A stretch of 64,000 nt of DNA from GCA-002708145 sp045562755. Its GTDB lineage: Bacteria; Chloroflexota; Dehalococcoidia; Lucifugimonadales; Lucifugimonadaceae. Where the stretch lies: contig JBJKVF010000006.1 of NCBI GenBank assembly GCA_045562755.1, positions 372,001 to 436,000 on the forward strand, read 5' to 3'. The notes beneath the pieces were generated by a model that did not search any database, was not told where the DNA came from, and saw nothing but the letters and a program-made list of their open reading frames with translations. The position numbers were made by a program, and so were the translations under genes. Of the stretch, positions 28,756-37,248 are shown piece after piece. How positions within the stretch are numbered: the first letter of the stretch is position 1; each line of letters starts with the position of its first letter.

Positions 28756-29643
28756 ATGAACTCAAAAATTGGAATAATTGGAGGAACTGGCATATATGAC
28801 CTAGATGGTTTTACTGATCAACAGTGGTTAAATGTTAGTTCAAACTTTGGAAGTCCTTCTGATGATTTACTATTTGGGAAGTTAGGTAATCAGGATATAG
28901 TTTTTTTACCAAGACATGGAAGAGGTCATATAATCTCACCTAGTAATATTAACTATAGAGCTAATATTGAAGCACTTAAAAACTCAGGAGTAGACAGAAT
29001 AATTTCTTTTTCTGCTGTAGGATCTCTAAATATCAATATCAAGCCAGGATCATTAGTTATTGTTGATCAATATATAGACAGAACCTATTTAAGAGAAAAT
29101 TCTTTTTTTGAGAAAGGGTTTGTAGCTCATGTAAGTATGGCTGATCCTACCTGTAAAATAATGAATAAAGTAATTTATGATTCTGCTAAACAACTAGGCA
29201 TTAAGGTACATGATTCAGGCACATATGTAGTAATAGAAGGACCACAATTCTCTACAAAAGCTGAATCAAACTATTTCCGAAAAATGGGAGCTGATATTAT
29301 AGGGATGACAAATATGCCTGAAGCAAAATTAGCTAGAGAAGCTGAAATCCCATACTCTACTATTGCTCTAGTCACTGATTATGATTGTTGGCACAATGAG
29401 CATGAAAATGTAAGTACAAATTCAATATTAGACACCCTTTCAAAAAATACAGATAATGCAAAAAAACTAATCTCAAAAATCATACCAGTTATATCTAATT
29501 TGGAAGCACCATTCTCATGCGGCAGTCACAACGCACTTGAGCATGCTATAGCAACTTCAAAAGATTATAGAGATGAAAAAGAAATGAAAAAAATAAGTAA
29601 CATTGCTGGTCGAATAATAGATAAAGAAGGTTGGAATAACTGA
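28756..29643 (+). CDS. mtnP: S-methyl-5'-thioadenosine phosphorylase-like
   Basis: NP-I/MTAP-family phosphorylase; the typical reaction splits methylthioadenosine with phosphate to adenine and methylthioribose-1-phosphate. Seen: IGIIGGTGIYDLDGF at the N-terminus, FLPRHGRGHIISPSNINYRAN near residue 50, SAVGSLNINIKPGSLVIVDQ near 88 and GPQFSTKAESNYF near 158 with GMTNMPEAKLAREAEI after it. The 295-residue length fits. It belongs with the upstream SAM genes, and its stop overlaps the start of the next gene (TGATGA). Purine nucleoside phosphorylase activity is an alternative. Confidence 0.9.
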   Translation: MNSKIGIIGGTGIYDLDGFTDQQWLNVSSNFGSPSDDLLFGKLGNQDIVFLPRHGRGHIISPSNINYRANIEALKNSGVDRIISFSAVGSLNINIKPGSLVIVDQYIDRTYLRENSFFEKGFVAHVSMADPTCKIMNKVIYDSAKQLGIKVHDSGTYVVIEGPQFSTKAESNYFRKMGADIIGMTNMPEAKLAREAEIPYSTIALVTDYDCWHNEHENVSTNSILDTLSKNTDNAKKLISKIIPVISNLEAPFSCGSHNALEHAIATSKDYRDEKEMKKISNIAGRIIDKEGWNN

Positions 29644-30845
29644 TGAAAATAACTAAATTAGAAATACTAAAAATTCCTCCAAGTTGGGTATGGTTGAAAA
29701 TTCATACTGATACAGAAATTTTTGGCATAGGTGAGCCTTATCTTGAAAATCATCCCGAACCTGTAATTTCTGAAGTTGAGAGACTAGAAAATATCTTAAT
29801 CGGTGAGGACCCTACAAATGTTGAAAAATTATGGAAAAAAATGTACGAATATAGCGCTGGTTACTTTGGTGGGCCAATTAAAATGAGTGCAATAAGTGGG
29901 ATAGATATAGCTTTATGGGATATTGCGGGCAAAGCTGCTGGTTTACCAATATATAAAATGCTGGGTGGTAAAATACATGAAAAAATAAAAATTTACAGAG
30001 CATTAGGACATGAAATACCACATTTTGTAGAACCTGGCGATCCATATCTTGCGGATAAACGAAACGCAAAAGCTTTTTTTAATAATTTTTATAACGTAAA
30101 GCCTGAAATGTATAAAATTGCAGCTGAGATATTAACTGAAGAATGGGGATTTAAGGCATTAAAAATGCATATATCCCTAGGAGACGAATTAGAGTCTACA
30201 AATAAAGTTGATGAAATAGTAAAACGATTTATTGCAGCCAAAGAAGGGGTTGCTAAAGATATTGATATTGCAATAGATGTTCATAATCCAAATCCGATTA
30301 TAGGAAAGCAACTCATTAAAGCATTAGAATCTCATAGGCCATTATTTATTGAAGAACCAATGCCTGTTGAAAGAGTAGATATTCTTAGAGAAGTGAAAAA
30401 TGATACTTATGGAACAATAGCAGCAGGAGAAAGGTGGATGGGTAAATGGATATTCTTTGATGCATTAAAGCAAAACTCAATAAATGTTATGCAACCTGAT
30501 ATATGTCATGCAGGTGGAATTACTGAATCAAAAAAAATTGCGTCTATAGGTGAAGCTGCATACGCAAAACTAGCTCTTCATTGCCCGCTAAGTATTGTAG
30601 CTTTAGCTGCTTGTATTCAAGTAGATGCTTGCACATCGAATTTTCTTATACAAGAACATAATGAGGTTAATGATTATAGAAAAGATAATAAAACTATTAT
30701 TGGTAACGGTTACATAAAAGACCCATATATTCTTGATAAAGATGGATGTATAAGTGTAGGTGATAAACCAGGATTAGGAATCGAAATTGACGAAGATGGT
30801 CTTGAAAAAATAATGTCAAAAAAATGGAGTATTAATAGAGGATAG
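29643..30845 (+). CDS. Mandelate racemase/muconate lactonizing enzyme superfamily
   Basis: Enolase-superfamily enzyme of 400 residues that abstracts a proton alpha to a carboxylate. Seen: GIDIALWDIAGKAAGLPIY near residue 85, a KALKMH motif with the base Lys near 165, metal ligands in DVHNPN (about 215), IEEPMPVE (about 240) and AGERW (about 266), and QPDICHAGG near 290 with a later His in LHCPLS. It resembles acid sugar dehydratases (galactonate/gluconate type), but the substrate is not certain. ATG 29643 overlaps the mtnP stop. SAR202 genomes are known for many paralogs of this superfamily. Confidence 0.88.
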   Translation: MKITKLEILKIPPSWVWLKIHTDTEIFGIGEPYLENHPEPVISEVERLENILIGEDPTNVEKLWKKMYEYSAGYFGGPIKMSAISGIDIALWDIAGKAAGLPIYKMLGGKIHEKIKIYRALGHEIPHFVEPGDPYLADKRNAKAFFNNFYNVKPEMYKIAAEILTEEWGFKALKMHISLGDELESTNKVDEIVKRFIAAKEGVAKDIDIAIDVHNPNPIIGKQLIKALESHRPLFIEEPMPVERVDILREVKNDTYGTIAAGERWMGKWIFFDALKQNSINVMQPDICHAGGITESKKIASIGEAAYAKLALHCPLSIVALAACIQVDACTSNFLIQEHNEVNDYRKDNKTIIGNGYIKDPYILDKDGCISVGDKPGLGIEIDEDGLEKIMSKKWSINRG

Positions 30846-30860
30846 GAATCTAATTAGCTC

Positions 30861-31772
30861 ATGGAACTTTGGATAATTTTTTCAATTCTAAATCCTCTTA
30901 TTTTCGCACTTGTAAATATTACAGATAAAAGAGTTCTGTCAGAGTTTAATCTATCAATAAGAAGTTTCAATTTATTTGTTGGTATAAGCCAAGGAGTGAT
31001 AGGAATAATTCTATTTTTAATAAATATACCTTCAAATATAACTTTTACACTTTTTATAATTGGATGTTCAATAGGATTTTTACAAGGAATATCATTAATT
31101 ATAATGTTCTGGATGATCAAAAAAACTGAACCTTCTAGGGTATCGACTATTATGTCTACCTATCCTATATATGTAGCAATAATGGGAGTAATAATTTTTA
31201 ATGAAATACTTAGTATATTAAATTGGTTAGCAATATTTATTGCAATAGCTGGAACAATTCTTGCATCTCTAAAATTTTCTGACAAAGGAAAAAAATCTAA
31301 CAAATTTTTTGAACCCTTACTTCTACTATTAGTTATAAGTGCTGTTTTAGTTGGTTCATCACACTTAGTTACTAAATCAATAACCGAAGAGTTCTCTCAC
31401 TACCAAATTGTCTCAATGAGAAACATAGGTATTTCAATAACAATGATGGCATTATTTCTAAGAAAAAAATCTTTCATAGAGCTTTGTCATTTTATTGCAA
31501 TTCCTAAAAAATCTATATGGTTAATATTATCTCAAGGAATCTCTCCTGTATTTGGTCATTTGTCATTAACTTATGCAATTGCCAATGGACCTGTAGCGCT
31601 TGTTTCAACAATTACCAGCGCTAGAGCAGTTTTTATATTCTTAATAAGTTTATTAGGTTCGTATATAGCTCCAAAATTAGTTTATGAAAAATTTACTCTA
31701 TCAGATATAGCCATCAAACTTATATCAGCTTTAATGGTTATTGTTTCAATAATATTGATTACTTATTGGTAA
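30861..31772 (+). CDS. EamA/DMT-family transporter
   Basis: A 303-residue membrane protein with about ten helices in two repeats of five, the drug/metabolite transporter layout. Characteristic segments: KTEPSRVSTIMSTYPIYVA near residue 90 at the end of the first repeat and ANGPVALVSTITSARAVF near 238 in the second. It follows the enolase-superfamily gene by 15 bases, so it might carry the related organic acid; this is inference. It converges with the Ldh2 gene, with only 2 bases between them. Confidence 0.85.
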   Translation: MELWIIFSILNPLIFALVNITDKRVLSEFNLSIRSFNLFVGISQGVIGIILFLINIPSNITFTLFIIGCSIGFLQGISLIIMFWMIKKTEPSRVSTIMSTYPIYVAIMGVIIFNEILSILNWLAIFIAIAGTILASLKFSDKGKKSNKFFEPLLLLLVISAVLVGSSHLVTKSITEEFSHYQIVSMRNIGISITMMALFLRKKSFIELCHFIAIPKKSIWLILSQGISPVFGHLSLTYAIANGPVALVSTITSARAVFIFLISLLGSYIAPKLVYEKFTLSDIAIKLISALMVIVSIILITYW

Positions 31773-31774
31773 AA

Positions 31775-32869
31775 CTAATCAGAAAGACTAAAATTTAAAC
31801 CCATCTCATTTTTATATGATTCAAACCACTCAATTACTTCCGAATGATATGGAATACCATGATCTTTTCTAATTTTTTGTTCTTCGTACTCAGGTAATCC
31901 CGGATAAATTACTCGATCTTTACCGGGGGCAGCTTTTGCATTGATGAGACCTGATAAAAATTTATCCATATCTCTTTTGAAGTCATCAGGATCTATAAAT
32001 CCATCAATCTTTATAGCTTGAACATGATGTCCCATAACTGTTCTCGGTTTAGGAGGCATCAAAAATCCTGGTCCCATTCCCGATAATATAGTAGATAATA
32101 TTTCACTTGTGGCTGCAAACCCATAACCTTTGTGTGACCCTTGTTCACGGGTGCCACCAAAAGGTAAAAGCATATATTCTTCTGGCAACTGAATCGATTC
32201 TTCTATGGGTTTACCTAATTTATCTGCTATCCATGAAGGTTCTATGTCGGCTCCTACTCTTTTTGCAAGATGTAATTTATTTCCAGCAACTTGAGTAGTT
32301 GCTACATCAAAAACAAAAGGTGGCAGTGTCAGTGCAGGAGCTGCCCATGCCCATGGATTAGTTGCAAATAATTTTTCTCCTGCATTAGTAGGAACCATTG
32401 TAAGTGGATTTCCCGCAGTTGTAGTAAATCCAATCATATCGTATCTCAAGGGCATCATTGAATAATATGCAAGCATACCAATGTGCCTAGAATTATGGAC
32501 TGTTACACTCCCTATACCGTGTTTTTCAGCTTTATCTATAGCTATATTCATAGCTTCTGGCAAAACATGTAGGCCTAAGCCTTCATCGCCATCTATGTTT
32601 GCAGTAGCGTTAGTTTCTCTAGTTATTTCAACTTTTGGATTAGGATTAATTTCTCCATCAGAATACATTGTCGCATAAACTCTTAGTTGATTTGATACCC
32701 CATGAGATTCACATCCTCTCAAATCACTAGTCATCAAAACGTCGGCTGAAACTTTTGCATTATAATCTGACAAACCACAAGACTTGAAAATTTCAAAAGT
32801 CGCATTTCTCATATTTTCTTCTGATATGTAAACTCTATCTTTTTCTGGAACTAAAAATCTTTCAAGCAT
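31775..32869 (-). CDS. Ldh2-family malate/L-lactate/ureidoglycolate dehydrogenase
   Basis: NAD(P)-dependent 2-hydroxyacid oxidoreductase of the Ldh2/YlbC family, 364 residues. Seen: TSDLRGCESHGVSNQLRVY near residue 47, the catalytic His region VTVHNSRHIGMLAYYSM near 120, TTTAGNPLTMVPTNAG near 145, FVFDVATTQVAGNKLHLA near 183 and PFGGTREQGSHKGYGFA near 235. Substrate not assignable. It lies 13 bases downstream of the CocE hydrolase gene on the same strand, suggesting a two-gene catabolic operon. Confidence 0.9.
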   Translation of the reverse strand: MLERFLVPEKDRVYISEENMRNATFEIFKSCGLSDYNAKVSADVLMTSDLRGCESHGVSNQLRVYATMYSDGEINPNPKVEITRETNATANIDGDEGLGLHVLPEAMNIAIDKAEKHGIGSVTVHNSRHIGMLAYYSMMPLRYDMIGFTTTAGNPLTMVPTNAGEKLFATNPWAWAAPALTLPPFVFDVATTQVAGNKLHLAKRVGADIEPSWIADKLGKPIEESIQLPEEYMLLPFGGTREQGSHKGYGFAATSEILSTILSGMGPGFLMPPKPRTVMGHHVQAIKIDGFIDPDDFKRDMDKFLSGLINAKAAPGKDRVIYPGLPEYEEQKIRKDHGIPYHSEVIEWFESYKNEMGLNFSLSD

Positions 32870-32882
32870 TTTATGAACTTAC

Positions 32883-34604
32883 CTATTTTGGTATTACTGG
32901 CAATATTAAACACGATGGAAAATCTGAACCATGATAAAGTTTTTGATTAGCTTTTTTCATTTCATATCCTTTTTCAATATTTCCTCCAGTATTAAGATTA
33001 CGATTATATCGAGGAAAATTAGAACTTGAAATTTCTAAAGATATTCTATGATTCTTCTTAAATAAATTAGAGGTATTCCACATATCAATTTCCATCTGGT
33101 AAATTTTATTAGGACTTAACATTTTCGGGTTTTCTGTACCACATCTAAATCTTCCTCTAACTATACCTTCAGTAAGAGCAATTGCTTTTCCATCTTCTTC
33201 AATGTCTGATAAAGTAGCTGTAAAGTCTGTATCTAAGCAATCTGATGAGACATAAATTAATGCCTTAATAGGTCCAGTAACCTCAATTGATTTTTTTAAT
33301 TTTTCTGTTTGAAAAACTAATACATCAAGTCTTTTTTGTATATTAGATCGATCATGAGGACCACAAAAATCATAAGTTTGATACTGTGAACCTAGAGACG
33401 GAACAGGATCCTCTGGGTCGTAAACATAAGAATCAAAAGATTTACCTTTTAAGGATTGCCCTAATGATAAAGTCCCATTTTGTTGTTTAGCATTTCCATT
33501 GCTCGATATATAAAAATTAGTCCAATTCGTTCTTTTTAGTGGCCATTCGTTTTCATAACGCCAACGATTTTCTCCCATGACAAAAAGTTTTATGGGAGGT
33601 TCATCATCAATACCGGTATTTATGCCTTTGAGTCTTTGATCATACCAATAAGTATGCATATAGATAATATCAGAGAGCGCTTCTTTTCCAAATATTCTAT
33701 CTGCATATTCTCCATTTTCACCCATCATTACTCTTCCCCATGGAGCAATTTGATGGCTCCATGGCCCAATAATCAACTTAGTTTTTTCTCTAGCATCTTT
33801 TGTTTTCGATTTTTTTGCCCAACCATTAAAAAGCTTAAAGTTTTCATTTTGTAATGAATCGTACCAACCAGAAATAAATAATGAAGGAATTTCCATATCT
33901 TTATATTTATTGACCAAGCTATAATTTGACCACCATTCATCAAATCTTTCATGTTCCAAAACACCTTTAAAATATGGATGAGTAGCAGAAACTTTTTCCA
34001 TCGCTGTAAATAAGGGCAGTTCATAAAAAAAAGAATCTTGATCAAAATGCTTCAGTGCCTCATATTGCATAGACTTACCAAGCATATTTAAGAATGCAAA
34101 GCAAACCATATGGTGAATAACTCCATTCACTCTATGGTGGCCATAATTATCCTGTTGAGAAGCAATTGGAGCTATGGCTTTTAAGTATTTTGAATTTAGA
34201 CTTGCAGGCAAAGATTGCGTGAATCCTGGATAAGAAAGACCAAATGTACCCAAATTTCCATCACACCATGATTGCTTTCCAATCCATTCATGTGTATCAA
34301 ATCCATCATTAAGCTCACATACATAGGGATTCCATACTCCATCTGAATCACCTCTACCTCGGCAGTCCTGTAAAACTACAGCATAGCCTGAATCATTAAA
34401 ATATCTAGTCCAATCGATATATCTAGCCTCTTGATTATCATAAATAGTTCTTAGAAGAAGAACGGGCCAAGGACCATCACCAAATTTTGATGGTGGAAGC
34501 CATATATCAGCCGATAAATTTACTCCGTCGCGCATTGGAACTGGAATATTTATTAATAATCTTCCAGGTTCCACTAAAGATAAACTTATAAGAGGATTTT
34601 TCAT
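32883..34604 (-). CDS. CocE/NonD-family alpha/beta hydrolase
   Basis: A 573-residue X-Pro dipeptidyl-peptidase S15-type hydrolase. Seen: an N-terminal IPMRDGVNLSADIWLP, the oxyanion region LLLRTIYDN, QDCRGRGDSDGVW near residue 80, the nucleophile Ser in FGLSYPGFTQ near 122, ISGWYDSLQNENF near 245 (acid) and IGPWSHQ near 290 (His), then a C-terminal jelly-roll domain. The family cleaves esters, amides or peptides. No signal peptide is seen, so it is likely cytoplasmic. It is paired with the Ldh2 gene. Confidence 0.9.
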   Translation of the reverse strand: MKNPLISLSLVEPGRLLINIPVPMRDGVNLSADIWLPPSKFGDGPWPVLLLRTIYDNQEARYIDWTRYFNDSGYAVVLQDCRGRGDSDGVWNPYVCELNDGFDTHEWIGKQSWCDGNLGTFGLSYPGFTQSLPASLNSKYLKAIAPIASQQDNYGHHRVNGVIHHMVCFAFLNMLGKSMQYEALKHFDQDSFFYELPLFTAMEKVSATHPYFKGVLEHERFDEWWSNYSLVNKYKDMEIPSLFISGWYDSLQNENFKLFNGWAKKSKTKDAREKTKLIIGPWSHQIAPWGRVMMGENGEYADRIFGKEALSDIIYMHTYWYDQRLKGINTGIDDEPPIKLFVMGENRWRYENEWPLKRTNWTNFYISSNGNAKQQNGTLSLGQSLKGKSFDSYVYDPEDPVPSLGSQYQTYDFCGPHDRSNIQKRLDVLVFQTEKLKKSIEVTGPIKALIYVSSDCLDTDFTATLSDIEEDGKAIALTEGIVRGRFRCGTENPKMLSPNKIYQMEIDMWNTSNLFKKNHRISLEISSSNFPRYNRNLNTGGNIEKGYEMKKANQKLYHGSDFPSCLILPVIPK

Positions 34605-34635
34605 TTTTCACCTAATCAAATAAATATTATTATTT

Positions 34636-34712
34636 TGGAGGCGACGGGCGGATTCGAACCGCCGAATAAAGGTTTTGCAGACCTCCGCCTTAAACCACTT
34701 GGCTACGTCGCC
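34636..34712 (-). tRNA. tRNA-Cys (GCA)
   Basis: A 77-nt tRNA with encoded CCA. Acceptor stem GGCGACG with CGTCGCC, discriminator U as expected for Cys, anticodon arm GAGGT-CTGCAAA-ACCTT gives GCA, T-loop TTCGAAT. First of a three-tRNA group on the minus strand. Confidence 0.95.
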
Positions 34713-34742
34713 ATTTTCATATAATTATATACTAAATTGTGA

Positions 34743-34828
34743 TGGTGCCGAGGGCGGGATTCGAACCCGCACGATCTAAGATCACTACGCCCTCAACGTA
34801 GCCTGTCTACCAGTTTCAGCACCCCGGC
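34743..34828 (-). tRNA. tRNA-Leu (GAG)
   Basis: An 86-nt class II tRNA with encoded CCA. Anticodon arm CTACG-TTGAGGG-CGTAG gives GAG; a long variable arm is present (GTGATCTTAGATC). The acceptor stem starts GCCGGGG. Confidence 0.95.
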
Positions 34829-34840
34829 TTCTATTAATTA

Positions 34841-34917
34841 TGGCAGGAGCGGGAGGACTCGAACCCCCGACCCCTGGTTTTGGAAACCAGTGCTCTAGCC
34901 AACTGAGCTACGCTCCT
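34841..34917 (-). tRNA. tRNA-Trp (CCA)
   Basis: A 77-nt tRNA with encoded 3' CCA. Acceptor AGGAGCG with CGCTCCT, anticodon arm CTGGT-TTCCAAA-ACCAG gives CCA. The AGGAGCGTAGCTCAGTTGG start is typical of bacterial tRNA-Trp. Confidence 0.95.
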
Positions 34918-34975
34918 AAAGTAATTAATGATACACCATACTTAATGATTATTTTATAAATAAAGTATCTCTTAA

Positions 34976-35018
34976 ATAAAAAAACCTGCTAGTAAAAGAA
35001 TATTAATACTAGCAGGTT
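34976..35018 (-). terminator. Rho-independent terminator of amt
   Basis: A perfect 12-base stem (34983-34994 with 35007-35018) with a 12-base loop, followed on the minus strand by a run of seven T. It lies 9 bases after the amt stop. Confidence 0.92.
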
Positions 35019-35027
35019 AGTTATTTT

Positions 35028-36254
35028 TTAGTTTGCTCCATCTTCTATGGAAGATTGCTCACCATGTTCTGAAAGATCAAGTCCTTGATCTTCACTGGAT
35101 TCGGAAACTCTTAATCCTAAAAATGGAATTTTATCAAGAACATATAAGATCCCATATGTGACTATAAATGAATAAACTAAAGTACCAAAAGCAGTATAAA
35201 TTTGAATAAATACTTGATCAAATTCACCTTGCACTAATCCCTTAACTCCAGCTATATTTTCTATTGCAAAAATACCTGTCGCTATACAACCCCATAAACC
35301 TCCAACACCATGCACTGCAAATACATCTAGTGCATCATCTAATTTAGTTTTGTGAATTAATTCAACAGCATAATAACAAATCAACCCAGCTCCAAAACCA
35401 ATTGCCAAGGCCCCCATTGGATTAACTGCACCGGCAGCAGGAGTAATAGCAACTAATCCAGCAACTGCTCCAGTAGCAGTTCCAACAGCGCTAATTTTCC
35501 CTGAAGTAATCATACTAAGAATTCCCCATGTTGTTGCAGCTGTACCTGCAGCAATTTGAGTTACAAGCATAGCATTTACAGCATAATCATCGGCAGCTAA
35601 TGCTGAGCCTCCATTAAAACCAAACCATCCAAACCAAAGTATTGATGCCCCTAGGACTATATAAGGAACATTATTAGGTTGCAATCCAGGCAGTTTTCTT
35701 CTACCAACAAGTAATGCTGCTGCAACTGCTGCTGCTCCAGCATTTATATGTATTACGGTACCTCCTGCAAAATCTAAAGCACCAGCACCATCGGCGCCAA
35801 TCCATCCTCCTCCCCATACCCAGTGAGCTACAGGTGCATATACAATAGTTATCCATATAACTGTAAATACTAAATAAGTAGAAAATTTAAATCTTTCAAC
35901 AAAAGCTCCTGTTATTAAAGCGGGAGTTATTATTGCAAACATCATCTGGAATAAAACATCATATAATGGACTTATTGCATCTCCTTCTTGAGAAAACATT
36001 TCGACTCCATTAAGACCTAATAAAGAAAAATCTCCAATAAACCCATTTATTAATTCTCCACTTCCATAAGCTAGACTGTATCCCCAAAGAGTCCAAACAA
36101 TTGAAACAACACCTATAGTTATAAAGCTCAACATGATAGTATTAACTAAACTTTTAGCCCTTACTAAACCCCCATAAAAAAAAGCCAAACCAGGCGTCAT
36201 AAAAAATACAAGTGCTGATGCTGTAAGCATCCACGCAGTATGACCTGAATCCAT
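35028..36254 (-). CDS. amt: Ammonium transporter
   Basis: Amt/Rh-family channel for ammonium uptake, 408 residues with about eleven membrane helices. Seen: FFMTPGLAFFYGGLVRAKSLVN near residue 16, APVAHWVWGGGWIG near 120, FAGGTVIHINAGAAAVAAAL near 143 with its pore His, and FAVHGVGGLWGCIATGIF near 313 with the second pore His. The C-terminal tail (about 380-408) is acidic. No glnK/PII gene is adjacent. A strong terminator follows, and an 11-bp-phased operator-like array lies upstream (36307-36369), so nitrogen control is likely. Confidence 0.97.
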   Translation of the reverse strand: MDSGHTAWMLTASALVFFMTPGLAFFYGGLVRAKSLVNTIMLSFITIGVVSIVWTLWGYSLAYGSGELINGFIGDFSLLGLNGVEMFSQEGDAISPLYDVLFQMMFAIITPALITGAFVERFKFSTYLVFTVIWITIVYAPVAHWVWGGGWIGADGAGALDFAGGTVIHINAGAAAVAAALLVGRRKLPGLQPNNVPYIVLGASILWFGWFGFNGGSALAADDYAVNAMLVTQIAAGTAATTWGILSMITSGKISAVGTATGAVAGLVAITPAAGAVNPMGALAIGFGAGLICYYAVELIHKTKLDDALDVFAVHGVGGLWGCIATGIFAIENIAGVKGLVQGEFDQVFIQIYTAFGTLVYSFIVTYGILYVLDKIPFLGLRVSESSEDQGLDLSEHGEQSSIEDGAN

Positions 36255-36306
36255 AAATTTACTCCTATAATTAAATTTTTATCTATAGAATCTAATGTAA
36301 ATCGTA

Positions 36307-36369
36307 AATATTTCTTTTATGTTTCCTACTTGTTTCTTTTATGTTTCAAATATGTTACCAATATGTTTC
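36307..36369 (-). promoter_or_regulatory. Phased GAAAC/GTAAC box array upstream of amt (GlnR-like operator)
   Basis: On the plus strand, TATGTTTC-like units start at 36318, 36329, 36340, 36351 and 36362, exactly 11 bases apart, with a weaker sixth at 36307. Read toward amt the core boxes are GAAAC-n6-GTAAC-n6-GAAAC-n6-GAAAC-n6-GAAAC-n6-GAAAT. This matches the architecture known for the OmpR-type nitrogen regulator GlnR of actinobacteria (GTnAC and GAAAC boxes with 6-base spacers), and amt is a classic GlnR target. The binding protein here is inferred, not seen. The array is shared with the divergent amidohydrolase gene. Confidence 0.7.
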
Positions 36370-36386
36370 GTGTTTATCGTTTTGTG

Positions 36387-36392
36387 TATAAT
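36387..36392 (+). promoter_or_regulatory. -10 element of amidohydrolase gene (leaderless-type)
   Basis: TATAAT at 36387-36392, 10 bases before ATG 36403, with no Shine-Dalgarno. Transcription would begin only a few bases before or at the start codon. Confidence 0.55.
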
Positions 36393-36402
36393 AAGTTAGA
36401 TT

Positions 36403-37248
36403 ATGATTATTGATTCACATTGCCATGCTTGGAAAATTTGGCCATATTTACCCGAAGTACCGGATCCTGAGAGTCACGGTTCTATTGAAATACTTCTAAA
36501 TAAACTCACTCAAAATAATGTTGATTTAGCAACTATTGTCTGTGCTGAAATATTTAATAATTTTGATAATAATTTATATATCTATAACGAAATAAAAAAT
36601 TACCCAAATAAATTTTTACAATTGGTAGATATAGATTCTATGTGGTCTGAAACTTATCACACTTCAGGAGCTACTAAAAGGCTCGAATCAGCAATCAAAA
36701 AATATAATATGCTTGGATTTACCCACTATATGGCAAAAGAGGATGATGGGTCTTGGTTAAATTCTTCTGAAGGAATAGATTTTTTCAGGTTAGCTAGTGA
36801 TAACAAACTTATTGCATCTCTAGCAATAGCTCCACACCATCAAAAAGAATTAAGAAAATTAGCATCAAAATTTCCAAACTTAAATATCTTGTGTCATCAT
36901 TTGTCAGGATTAACTACCAAGGACTCTGATATTAAGAAAAATTTGATTGAGGTTAAGGAAAGCTCAAAATTAAATAATATATTTTTGAAATTCTCAGGAT
37001 TTCATTATGTGGATAAAATATATTGGGAATTTCCATATAATAATTCAAAATGGATTTATGAGGAGTGTTATAACTCTTTTAGAAAAAATATGTGTTGGGG
37101 ATCTGATTTTCCTGTAGTTCAAGATTCAATGACTTACAAACAAACTATTGAGGCATTGAGAAAATATTGCAGTTTCATTGAAGAGGAAGATATGATTTAT
37201 ATCCTTGGAGAAACTCTAAATAATCTAATTAAAATTAGATTTTCTTGA
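36403..37248 (+). CDS. Amidohydrolase-2 family TIM-barrel protein
   Basis: A 281-residue metal-dependent hydrolase or decarboxylase. Seen: the metal-binding IIDSHCHAWKIWP at the N-terminus (HxH), APHHQKELRKLA near residue 145, ILCHHLSGL near 166 and MCWGSDFPVVQDS near 229 with the conserved Asp. It resembles the ACMSD / lactonase group of amidohydrolases; substrate unknown. It starts from a -10 box 10 bases before ATG and shares its upstream region with amt. It overlaps the convergent peptidase gene by 14 bases. Confidence 0.83.
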   Translation: MIIDSHCHAWKIWPYLPEVPDPESHGSIEILLNKLTQNNVDLATIVCAEIFNNFDNNLYIYNEIKNYPNKFLQLVDIDSMWSETYHTSGATKRLESAIKKYNMLGFTHYMAKEDDGSWLNSSEGIDFFRLASDNKLIASLAIAPHHQKELRKLASKFPNLNILCHHLSGLTTKDSDIKKNLIEVKESSKLNNIFLKFSGFHYVDKIYWEFPYNNSKWIYEECYNSFRKNMCWGSDFPVVQDSMTYKQTIEALRKYCSFIEEEDMIYILGETLNNLIKIRFS

